From contig JAAEOA010000434.1 of the NCBI GenBank assembly GCA_024223715.1, positions 1 through 64,000 on the forward strand: a stretch of 64,000 nt of DNA, written 5' to 3'. The notes beneath the pieces are model-generated. The model had not been told where the DNA came from and ran no database searches. It saw only the letters and a list, made by a program, of their open reading frames with translations. Below, piece by piece: positions 25,314-32,990 of this stretch. The translations under genes and the position numbers were made by a program. Source of the DNA: a bacterium (GTDB taxonomy: Bacteria > Krumholzibacteriota > Krumholzibacteriia > LZORAL124-64-63). Positions within the stretch are counted from its first letter, which is position 1; every line of letters begins with the position of its first letter.

Positions 25314-26072
25314 TTAATCAGTGTCGGTATCAATTTGGGCTACCCACTGGCCGATCCCGCATACGTCGTAGGACATTCTAAAAAAACCATTCTCTCCCCA
25401 ATTGGTCCCCCAGTTGTTCTTGGCAATCCAGGCGCCGTCGGAATCATCCCAGCCAATTAGCAAAACAAAGTGGTCGGTCTGTTTTTCGCCCTCGCATTGG
25501 TAAACGTCACCCTGGTAATTACTAAAATCCGAATGCACGTGAAACCACGCCGTAACCGGACCTTTCATCAGCGCGAGTTTGATTAATTCATTGTTGGCTT
25601 CAGTTTTGTCCACCCAGGACCAACCGGGGATTTTGACGACATCTGACTCCCAGTCGTCGCAACGACCGCAGGAATCCAATTCACCTATGTAGGGAAAACA
25701 ATCCTCCGACGGTACACCGGTATCTCGAATGAAATCCAATGCATCACCCATGTTTCCGCCGCGAGTGCAATCACCGTCATGAGAGCAGGAGACCAGGGTT
25801 TGTTCGGAAAGGTCGATTTCCGGATTGGTAATGCCGTTTTTGATTGCATACCAGGACTCAGTCATGCCCACAGCCGCAAACGCCCAACAGCTGGCACAGG
25901 AGCTCTCGCTCTTGGGTGGAGTTACAAAATTCCCACCGTTGTCGCGCCAGTCAAGTGAGCTGGGCAGCTCCGGGTTGGCCCCTGCATTTTTCTCTGAAAG
26001 GGATTCCCCCTTGCAGGCTCCAATCAGGAAAACCAAAACAAGGGGGATCATGAATTTGGAAAAGGATGGCAT
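25314..26072 (-). CDS. Papain-like (C1) cysteine peptidase lipoprotein
   Basis: 252 residues. It carries a lipoprotein signal (LVLVFLIGAC, Cys20) and no long inhibitory propeptide, and the mature C1 domain begins LPSSLDWRDNGG. The catalytic Cys62 (CASCWAFAA), His (TDHFVLLIGW, about 207) and Asn (KNNWGTNWGENGFF, about 220) are present. The oxyanion-hole Gln, normally six residues before Cys, is Glu56 (KSESSCASCW). The start lies 4 bp after the DUF1566 gene's stop, so the two are co-transcribed. A membrane-anchored periplasmic protease in an exporter locus could process exported substrates. Two degenerate 3' copies lie at 17171 and 12551. Confidence 0.85.
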   Translation of the reverse strand: MPSFSKFMIPLVLVFLIGACKGESLSEKNAGANPELPSSLDWRDNGGNFVTPPKSESSCASCWAFAAVGMTESWYAIKNGITNPEIDLSEQTLVSCSHDGDCTRGGNMGDALDFIRDTGVPSEDCFPYIGELDSCGRCDDWESDVVKIPGWSWVDKTEANNELIKLALMKGPVTAWFHVHSDFSNYQGDVYQCEGEKQTDHFVLLIGWDDSDGAWIAKNNWGTNWGENGFFRMSYDVCGIGQWVAQIDTDTD

Positions 26073-26076
26073 GATG

Positions 26077-26670
26077 TCAATTATGGCGAACTGGCCATAC
26101 TATGGCATTGTTGGTCTTGGCCCCAGCCTTGCGGAGTCCGTTGGTTGATTCAACGGCCCAGGCGCTATTGGGATCTGTCGAGCTCACGGTACTGGTCCAG
26201 AACACGTTGGCCACCACACCAGTAAAACCGTGTACGTTTTCGCAGGTGCCGGTTTCACATCGAATAGCCTGGTCACCATTAAAAAACGTATTTAACTCTT
26301 CTTTGGTTGGTAAACGCCATTCGCCCTCCAGCGATCCGTCGGTAAGATAAGAAGGGTTTCCGTCTCTTACCTGTGAGGCACGGTCATTGGCGTTCACACC
26401 ACTCGCTGTTGTTGTCCAGAATGGGTGTAGGCCACCCCAGAGGGCATCCTTGAGCCACACCAGACCGGTCGTCATATCTTTTATCGTACCATCTCCCTGA
26501 TCACACCATCGGGTTCCGTCCAACGTGCCATTGCAATTCCTGGCACCTCCGATCGGTCCTTTTTCATTTTCGCCCCCATCGCTGCCGTTTCCGACCACAG
26601 GAATCAGCATTAACAACAAAGATACAATCAGAAGGGTGGTTATGGATTTTGTATTCATTCTGGTTTTCAT
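26077..26670 (-). CDS. Shared-leader DUF1566 exported protein without lipobox
   Basis: AAAGGAGGTCACA precedes ATG 26670. The N-terminus (MNTKSITTLLIVSLLLMLIP then VVGNGSDGGENEKGPIGGA) is a diverged version of the shared leader, but the lipobox Cys is lost (VVGN instead of VVGC), so it would be exported and cleaved rather than lipidated. The C-terminal ~150 residues form a DUF1566 domain (RWCDQGDGTIKDMTTGLVWL, GEWRLPTKEELNTF, VFWTSTV, IVWPVRHN). It lies between the secretin gene and the C1 peptidase and is probably co-transcribed with both. Confidence 0.75.
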   Translation of the reverse strand: MKTRMNTKSITTLLIVSLLLMLIPVVGNGSDGGENEKGPIGGARNCNGTLDGTRWCDQGDGTIKDMTTGLVWLKDALWGGLHPFWTTTASGVNANDRASQVRDGNPSYLTDGSLEGEWRLPTKEELNTFFNGDQAIRCETGTCENVHGFTGVVANVFWTSTVSSTDPNSAWAVESTNGLRKAGAKTNNAIVWPVRHN

Positions 26671-26730
26671 TGTGACCTCCTTTAGGAAAAACAGGCAAGT
26701 TTTGCGCGACTTAACCCGGCAAGAAATTTA

Positions 26731-28584
26731 TCAGAAGTAGAGAAATCCGACGACATCTCCAAATCGCTTTCGAAACGCCGTGGATTCAGTCCAGATCTCG
26801 AGCTCCAGATCGCCAGTGCGGAATTCTCTGCACAGTTCGCTTTCCTGGAGACCTTCCACGACAACGCCCCAATGTGGGGTGGGTTTGAACCAGGATTGGA
26901 AACGTTTTTTAAGCAGGGCAACTGGGTCATCTTCATCGAGGTATTCTCCCACCTTTGCCGCGTTCGCCATTGAACTGAGAGTGAGCGGGCGCCGTGGTGT
27001 GATCAGGACGAGCACGGATCTCAAATATTCCACCGTGTTCTTCTGAGAGAAAAAGTACTGAATGACTGGGATGTCCTGCAAGAACGGAACGCCGTCCCGG
27101 AAGGTCTCGTTCTCTTTCTCGCTCAGCCCACTGAGAATCAGTGTCTCTCCGAAGGCCATGACCACGGTACCGCTGACGTTAACCTTGGATGTTTGCAGAA
27201 TATAATCGTATTGAATGGCGGTGTTTGGTATTTCGAGAAAAGTTCGTGTGATTTCTACGTCGATTTTCACCAATCCGTCTTCCCGAAGAGTGGGGGTGAT
27301 GCTGAGATCCACTCCGATATCCTCTTGGACCTGGACAGGCATACCGCCGCTTATGTTTCCCGGGTTATTGGAGGTCGACGCTGCCTGAACATTGGATCCG
27401 GCGAAGAACCGCGATTTTTGACCGTTCATCGCCGCAAGCGTTGGTCGGGCCAGCACTTCGTTATGAAAAAATGCCGAGTTGAAGATGTTGAGAGAGTAAT
27501 CCAGCTGTGGGATAGAAATAGCATGGGTCAAGCTGCGGCTAAAGGAGTCGGTGGTGGTGGCCGGGGTGTTCCCCGAAGACACTGATTGGTTCTGGTCGGT
27601 TATGTTAAGATTTGACTGGTACTGGATTTTCAAGCCGTTCAGCAGGTTGACACCCTTGCGGGTTGTGGTGTTTTCGGTGCTTTCGATGATCGCAACATCG
27701 ACAATCACCATCTCTCCTTCGAGGTCTTTGGCAAATGTCTGACTTGAAGGAGCCTTCGGCTCGGGAGAAGAAACCATTGAATCGACGTCCGCTGAGGCCA
27801 GGACCAAAGCCGAATCATCCCTGTAATCGTAGAACGTGCCCCAGTCCTGAACCCGGCGGTCCATATTATCCGAGCTTGATTTCTCAGAGCTCTGTGTCTG
27901 GTAGATTGCCAGTTCTGCCCGGGCACCAGCCTGATCGCCCAATGCAGCCATGATCATCGGCGCAGCGCTCATGGTACGCTTGGAATTGGGTTCGATTCTC
28001 CTCAGTTGCTCGAAACTAGCGGCAGCTGTTTGGGGATCGTAGGCATAGTAAGAAACGTAGAGCATATAGTACAGCAGGTCTGGGTCGTCTGGACGAAACA
28101 TCAGTGCCTGGGCAAAAGTTTCCTGTGCGGCCGCGTAGTCATGGTTGTCCGTGTGCAATAGGCCAAGCTGATAAATTGCCCGCCAATTGGAGGGGTCGAA
28201 TTGAATCGCCAGTCGGTAGGCCTCTGCAGCAAGGTCGCTCTTTGAGGACTCGCCCTGTGCGGCCAGAATATGGTAGGCAACGCCGTTGAGTAACTGGAGG
28301 TGGGAATCAGACGGATCGTACATCAGCGCTTGATTAAAAAACTGGCTGGCTTCGATGAGGTTGCCGTCCATCAATTCCAGGATACCGTCCTGTGCCAGCT
28401 TGCGAGGCAAGCTGTTGACCTGTTCGGGTGGAATTTCAACAACAAGGCCCTGGAGTCCCGTGTAGGGCGGGAATTCGGGGGGCTGAAAAGAATCCTGACC
28501 CTGTCGATGGGGTACACCGGTGCTACAACCAGCAAGTGCGATGATCACCGTGGTGAGAATCGACAGTCTTTTTAAAGTTTTCAT
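26731..28584 (-). CDS. TPR-secretin outer-membrane lipoprotein
   Basis: 617 residues starting at ATG 28584; the ribosome site is weak. There is a lipoprotein signal (TTVIIALAGCSTG), then TPR-like repeats (about 70-230; LMDGNLIEASQFFNQALMYD, NHDYAAAQETFAQALMFRPD). A secretin C-domain (about 290-545) follows: VIVDVAIIES, EVLARPTLAAMNGQKSRFF, DLSITPTLREDGLVKIDVEI, VMAFGETLILSGL and GVPFLQDIPVIQYFF. The usual ring-building N0/N1 domains are replaced by TPRs. It is the most upstream gene of the exporter cluster and would form a multimeric outer-membrane pore. Most secretins work with type II, III or pilus machines; none is visible here. Confidence 0.8.
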   Translation of the reverse strand: MKTLKRLSILTTVIIALAGCSTGVPHRQGQDSFQPPEFPPYTGLQGLVVEIPPEQVNSLPRKLAQDGILELMDGNLIEASQFFNQALMYDPSDSHLQLLNGVAYHILAAQGESSKSDLAAEAYRLAIQFDPSNWRAIYQLGLLHTDNHDYAAAQETFAQALMFRPDDPDLLYYMLYVSYYAYDPQTAAASFEQLRRIEPNSKRTMSAAPMIMAALGDQAGARAELAIYQTQSSEKSSSDNMDRRVQDWGTFYDYRDDSALVLASADVDSMVSSPEPKAPSSQTFAKDLEGEMVIVDVAIIESTENTTTRKGVNLLNGLKIQYQSNLNITDQNQSVSSGNTPATTTDSFSRSLTHAISIPQLDYSLNIFNSAFFHNEVLARPTLAAMNGQKSRFFAGSNVQAASTSNNPGNISGGMPVQVQEDIGVDLSITPTLREDGLVKIDVEITRTFLEIPNTAIQYDYILQTSKVNVSGTVVMAFGETLILSGLSEKENETFRDGVPFLQDIPVIQYFFSQKNTVEYLRSVLVLITPRRPLTLSSMANAAKVGEYLDEDDPVALLKKRFQSWFKPTPHWGVVVEGLQESELCREFRTGDLELEIWTESTAFRKRFGDVVGFLYF

Positions 28585-29033
28585 CAAGATTGTTTAATCC
28601 TTAGTCTTGGCCAATCGTGTGGTCAATGGCCAACGAGACGTCTTTGTTGTGATCCAACCAGCGAATAAATCTCAATTAACCCAATGAATAATCATCATGC
28701 CATATCTGGCCAGCGAAGCCAGTAATATTTTTAATCTTACAATCGATTCGCCCGGGAATCACAAATCTTGTTTTACCTGGGAATTGTTGGCCTGTTCGTT
28801 GGAAAAACGATTTGTTGGCCATGACCGATCCTTCCTAAAGGTTCAGGTTCTTATTCTGGACTTATCAGTTCCACTGGACAATGTCTGCTGGGTGCAGAAT
28901 CGCAAATTTTGTTGACTAGATATTCGGAAAATGTAGAATCTTGTCTCAAGTTAGAGACATGCGACATGATGGTTGGTTATTCAAAATATTTGAGTTAAAC
29001 CAAATGGCGGGATAAAAAACAGGGAGCATAATT
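28585..29033. other. Divergent intergenic region
   Basis: Between the secretin operon (minus) and the PEBP-like gene (plus). No gene is convincing. A small inverted repeat GTCTCAAGTTAGAGAC lies near 28951. Promoters for both directions are expected here, but I see no clear -35/-10 pair. Confidence 0.4.
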
Positions 29034-29636
29034 TTGGTCAACTTCAAGAAAAGTGATTTCTTCGTGATTTTCGTATTCGTTGTCCCTGCTTTCATCCTGA
29101 TGGGTTGTGGTGACGATAACGATTCTATCACTGACCCTGATTCTTCTGATTTCACTCTTACCAGTGTTGCCGTTGCTAACGGAGAGCTTCTTGAAGAATA
29201 TAAATGTGAAGAAAAAGTTGATGGCATCGAAGATTCCATTCCTCTCTCCTGGACAAATGTTCCCTCAGAAGCAGGGTCTTTAGCTATCATAATGCACCAT
29301 TTTCCAGATCCCAATGATACCGCTCAGGTCAATTCCTACCTCTTGCTTTGGGGCATTGATCCGACGGTTACGGAAATTCCTCATGGTGGAGCGGACGATG
29401 GAAATTGGTACATGGGATCGGACAAAGATGGTGGGGCGGTCTCATATACCTCCCCTTGCTCTCCCAGTGCCGGAATCCACGAGTATACCATAACGATTTA
29501 CGCATTGTCGGAAACACCCCCGGGTCTTCCTGATTCCAGTACGGTGGAGGTGACCTATAGTGTCCTAAAATCCGCCATTGAAACCGTCACTACAATTGAT
29601 ACTGCCGTTCTTACCTTTAACGATGTAAACGAGTAG
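29034..29636 (+). CDS. PEBP-like (YbhB/YbcL-type) lipoprotein
   Basis: TTG start at 29034 following CAGGGAGCATAATT. 200 residues: a lipoprotein signal (VPAFILMGC) and then a domain with DGIEDSIPLSWTNVPSEAGS, LAIIMHHFPDP, LLLWGIDPTVTEIPHG and HEYTITIYALS, in the order of phosphatidylethanolamine-binding proteins. The usual D-P-D-A motif is altered to FPDPND. Function of bacterial PEBPs is poorly known; ligand binding in the periplasm is plausible. Confidence 0.7.
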   Translation: MVNFKKSDFFVIFVFVVPAFILMGCGDDNDSITDPDSSDFTLTSVAVANGELLEEYKCEEKVDGIEDSIPLSWTNVPSEAGSLAIIMHHFPDPNDTAQVNSYLLLWGIDPTVTEIPHGGADDGNWYMGSDKDGGAVSYTSPCSPSAGIHEYTITIYALSETPPGLPDSSTVEVTYSVLKSAIETVTTIDTAVLTFNDVNE

Positions 29637-29818
29637 GCTTTCTTCAGGGAATTTTCCAATATTAGGTAATTGGGCCTCAGGATGGGAAAGAAAGATTTAG
29701 GCATCTATTTGAGGGTGGGTAGAATTGGCAAGATTGACTCTGATGGTGGACAACCCCAATGAAGTTTTGTTGTGATCACTGGAATTTCTGCGACCAATAA
29801 TAGCCGCCTTAATCTTTG

Positions 29819-29930
29819 AGTTGTGCCCAGGAAAATGTCGCTCTATTCTTTTCTTAGATTAAACCAGAAGACCTTTGATATTTCCTAGCGAGCGTAGGCC
29901 AGGTCATGCGAATTGTTTTTAGGCAAAGAT
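29819..29930. mobile_element. Insertion-element end / degenerate MITE-like copy C
   Basis: AGTTGTGCCCAGGAAAATGT at 29819 matches the terminal repeat of the elements at 4492 and 10310. About 65 bp inward lies the stop codon of the transposase relic, so this is probably the genuine 3' terminus of that insertion sequence. A weak inverted counterpart (TGCCTAAAAACAATTCGCA on the minus strand) is at 29907-29925. Confidence 0.5.
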
Positions 29931-30211
29931 CGTGTCACCACCTTTCGGTCATAATATTCGGACCAACGATCAGCTAACTCTATGTGATCACGAAATATCC
30001 GCTCCCTGAAAACCTCTTCAACGGTCAATCGATGGTTGTACATTCCTCGAACCATCGCTGGTGTCGGCCCACGTGGATTCTTCTCACGCCTGCATTTGAT
30101 ATAGTTCCGCCAAACCAGAAATATGGCAAGGCGCTCTGCACTCGACTGTCGCCTTTTGGACCAGGCAATAGTCTCTCGCTTATGATTGGAGCTGCTGGTG
30201 GGATACAGACT
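29885..30211 (-). pseudogene. Transposase C-terminal relic
   Basis: The minus-strand frame has no start and reads HKRETIAWSKRRQSSAERLA, IFLVWRNYIKCRREKN, PRGPTPAMVRGMYNHRLTVE, then RIFRDHIELADRWSEYY and ends TRSLPKNNSHDLAYAR. The AWSKRRQ…AERLA…VWRNY…ER…PA…L..RRLT pattern is, from memory, the C-terminal region of an integrase-type (DDE) transposase family. Only about 105 residues remain. The nearby terminal repeat supports an IS origin. Confidence 0.6.
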
Positions 30212-30400
30212 TAGAATATTCCCGGGATTTTAGCCACTTATCTTCCTTTTTCCAACATTTCAAAAAGGCTATTTATGGGTACCCGGGGACGAATTGCCCG
30301 ATTCAGCGTTGTCGTGTCGAAACAATCATTAATGGAATTCCGTAAAAGATTGTTTACCATCACCTGCAGGTTTATCCCATATGGCAAAAGGAGACACTAA

Positions 30401-32218
30401 ATGTACAAGTGGGGAACACTGGTCTTGACCGCCGCAATTTGCTTCGGGTTAGTCAGTCAGGCCCTGGCTTCGGGACCGAGCCCCATCTGGCAATTCTCAA
30501 CTGAGGCACAAATTTGGTCATCGCCAACCGAAAGCCACGGTACGATCTTTTTGGGCAGTGACGACGGGTGCCTTTATGCCCTGGAGGCCACTGGGGGCAA
30601 AAAAATCTGGAAGTTCAAAACAGCGGGTCGCGTACGCAGCAAACCGTTTGTCATGGCAGAATCGGTTTTTTTCAGCAGCGACGACGGGTTTCTGTATTGC
30701 CTGAATCGCTCCGACGGTTCCCTGCGGTGGCGCTTTGATCTGGAGTGCGGGGATATCCCACGAAACCTGCCCTCTCTCAGTCCTCCCTATCATTACGATT
30801 ATCTGCAGTCGTCGCCCTTGGTAACCGGCGACACTGTTTTCATCGGCAGCGCCAGCAGCTATGTCTATGCTGTCGATGTCGACAGTGGAAAAGAAAAATG
30901 GCGGTTCCAAACCGGTGGCTTGGTGCGTTCATCACCCCGCCTGAATGGTGATGCGATTGTCATTGGCAGTTGGGATCATCACGTGTACTGCCTCGACGGT
31001 GAGACCGGGGGCGAAGTGTGGAGAACCGACACTGGTGGCATCGTGCAGGCAACTCCAGTGGTTGCTGGGGGACGGGTATATGTCGGTAGCCGCAACCCGG
31101 TCATGGTTGCCCTGGACGCGTCCAATGGTGAACAGATTTGGCGCCACGTTTATCAGGACGGATCCTGGGTGGAATCCAGCGCAGTTGTGCGGGATGGAAT
31201 GGTTTATGTCGGTAGTTCCGATGCGTTGATGTTGACCGGATTTGATGCCGAGACGGGCGACCTCAAACAAACCTGTAAAACCGGCGGCTGGTCGTGGTGT
31301 ACTCCTGCGGTTACGGATCAAACGTTGTTCATCGGCGGCATCAGCGCCGAGCCTTACTATATGCCGGGTGTTACCCTGAAGCGAGGCCTGTGGGCTTTCG
31401 ATCGACAAACCGGGCAGGTGCGCTGGCATCTTCCCACCGAAAGAATCGAGGGCTACGTCACAGGGGGAGTCATGGCAACTCCAGTGGTCTCAGAAGGTGT
31501 TGCATATTTTGGAGCCCTGGACGGAAAAGTTTATGCCGTCAAGGCGGGTGCACCGGGGCAAACTGAGCAGCGGGTGACCATCAGCAGTGAAGGCTGGGAG
31601 CTCGTTGGTGACCTTGTGATACCGGACGGCGAGGGCCTTTCGCCGGCGGTTTTGCTGCTGAACCAGGCAGGCGGGAACCGATCCCCATATAACGAGTTGG
31701 CGACACTCCTTGCAGAACGGGGTATTGCTTCATTGCGGCTGGATCTGCGTGGTCATGGTGAGAGCACAAACCTGGGCAGTTTCCTGCCTGGCGACGAAAG
31801 CAGTATTCCCTTTCCCTGGGAAACCGAACCGGATGTTGCCGCGGCCTATACCGCGCTCAAGGCAAATCCGGCCGTGGATCCCGATCGAATCGCCATGGTG
31901 GGCGCCAGCTATAGCGGAGAAGTTATTGCCCAGGCAGGCCGTGCCGGTGGTTATTGCCAGGCTTATGCCGCTCTTTCACCCGGTTCGTTCAGCGAGGAGT
32001 CCATTAAGGCCATAGATCCCGCCGGTATTCCCTGGCTGATTGTTGTTGCCCAGGAAGATCGATACCTGACCGAAATAACTGCGGCGTTGCAGGAGATCAG
32101 CGAGACAGTTGATTTGAAGTTGATTGCCGGAAGTAAACACGGCACTAATATTCTGGCCCATCATCCTGCAGTTGTTGAACAATTGGTTGATTGGCTGGCA
32201 GCACAACTTTCTGACTGA
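30401..32218 (+). CDS. Secreted PQQ-type beta-propeller fused to alpha/beta hydrolase
   Basis: AAAAGGAGACACTAA precedes ATG 30401. 605 residues: signal peptide (about 1-23), then PQQ/BamB-like propeller repeats to about residue 385 (IFLGSDDGCLYALEATGGKK, VFIGSASSYVYAVDVDSGKE, VYVGSRNPVMVALDASNGEQ). A dienelactone-hydrolase-like domain follows (about 395-605) with nucleophile GASYSGE, acid near EDRYL and base in GSKHGTN. The Trp-docking repeats stabilise a propeller that may act as a substrate or partner scaffold. The two-domain fusion suggests a periplasmic esterase or peptidase whose propeller recruits substrate. The actual reaction is unknown. Confidence 0.8.
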   Translation: MYKWGTLVLTAAICFGLVSQALASGPSPIWQFSTEAQIWSSPTESHGTIFLGSDDGCLYALEATGGKKIWKFKTAGRVRSKPFVMAESVFFSSDDGFLYCLNRSDGSLRWRFDLECGDIPRNLPSLSPPYHYDYLQSSPLVTGDTVFIGSASSYVYAVDVDSGKEKWRFQTGGLVRSSPRLNGDAIVIGSWDHHVYCLDGETGGEVWRTDTGGIVQATPVVAGGRVYVGSRNPVMVALDASNGEQIWRHVYQDGSWVESSAVVRDGMVYVGSSDALMLTGFDAETGDLKQTCKTGGWSWCTPAVTDQTLFIGGISAEPYYMPGVTLKRGLWAFDRQTGQVRWHLPTERIEGYVTGGVMATPVVSEGVAYFGALDGKVYAVKAGAPGQTEQRVTISSEGWELVGDLVIPDGEGLSPAVLLLNQAGGNRSPYNELATLLAERGIASLRLDLRGHGESTNLGSFLPGDESSIPFPWETEPDVAAAYTALKANPAVDPDRIAMVGASYSGEVIAQAGRAGGYCQAYAALSPGSFSEESIKAIDPAGIPWLIVVAQEDRYLTEITAALQEISETVDLKLIAGSKHGTNILAHHPAVVEQLVDWLAAQLSD

Positions 32219-32320
32219 GAGTTGCTTCCGCAGGCCTCGCTGTACAACGGGAAAATTCGAGCGGCAAAATCCTGGCAATCCATTGGTAATCAGGTACCTT
32301 TTCACATTCTGGTGTACTGC

Positions 32321-32354
32321 AAAAAAAAATCCCGCTTTCACCAGAAAGCGGGAT
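32321..32354 (-). terminator. Rho-independent terminator
   Basis: Perfect 11-bp stem ATCCCGCTTTC / GAAAGCGGGAT with loop ACCA. On the minus strand it is followed by nine T residues (32329-32321), a classical terminator for the gene ending at 32416. Confidence 0.8.
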
Positions 32355-32415
32355 TCTACATTCACCAAAGGACCTCAAATGGATGCTGAAAGATCCAGGC
32401 TAAACAGAGCTGGAC

Positions 32416-32874
32416 CTAACGGTACATACCCTTGATATAATCCCAGGACTCTTCTTCGTTGGAGACTGTTTCGCAATCTTCATCCACTACTCCAGATGTA
32501 TCTCCAGTCCAGCAACCATTAAATTCTCCAGCGTAAGTGCCAACAAATTCGCCCTCGTGGAAAACACCTTCCCAAACCAAGGGCGGATCGAAGAAATTAT
32601 CCAAAAGGGTAATGGTGCAATCTTCCTGAGACCAGGACCCGCCGTTGGGAAAACCAGTGGCGGTCCATGTCATGTCGGCGTTCAGAATAAAATCCCTATT
32701 GAGATCTGTTGTGCCATTGCAATCAGTATCCAAATTAATAGTCCATTCACCGGTGAAAGTGGAGCAAATGCACTCCAAATAATCCAGTTGATGTACAGGT
32801 AAATCGCCTTGTTCCAGATCAGATTGTGTGATCATACTGTCACCTGCGACCGAGACGGCTACCCCCAGAAACAC
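32416..32874 (-). CDS. Small secreted protein, unknown function, start uncertain
   Basis: The frame reads FLGVAVSVAGDSMITQSDLE and then a Cys-containing beta-rich domain of about 110 residues (CICSTFTGEWTINLDTDCNG, GSWSQEDCTITLLDNF, VGTYAGEFNGCWTG). That is similar in layout to small secreted lipocalin-like or META-like domains. GTG at 32874 cuts into what looks like a signal peptide (SIILIVFLGVAVSVA). The proper upstream part lies in frame back to a stop but has no ATG, whereas ATG at 32911 (MWGKNAGLQ) is one base out of frame. Hence either a frameshift or a rare start. Confidence 0.55.
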   Translation of the reverse strand: MFLGVAVSVAGDSMITQSDLEQGDLPVHQLDYLECICSTFTGEWTINLDTDCNGTTDLNRDFILNADMTWTATGFPNGGSWSQEDCTITLLDNFFDPPLVWEGVFHEGEFVGTYAGEFNGCWTGDTSGVVDEDCETVSNEEESWDYIKGMYR

Positions 32875-32990
32875 AATAAGTATTATTGAAGTCCGGCGTT
32901 CTTACCCCACATGATAACCACGGTACGTTTCCAACAAATTGACAAGCTTAAAAAAATTTCTCTCTGGTCAATAAAAATCAACTGCAGACC

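Larger units (their letters stand above)
29637..30400. other. Gene-poor region with IS remnant
   Basis: Contains the transposase relic at 29885-30211 and an IS end at 29819. The remaining parts (29637-29818 and 30212-30400) show no gene. The ribosome site AAAAGGAGACACTAA for the next gene is at the right end. Confidence 0.5.
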
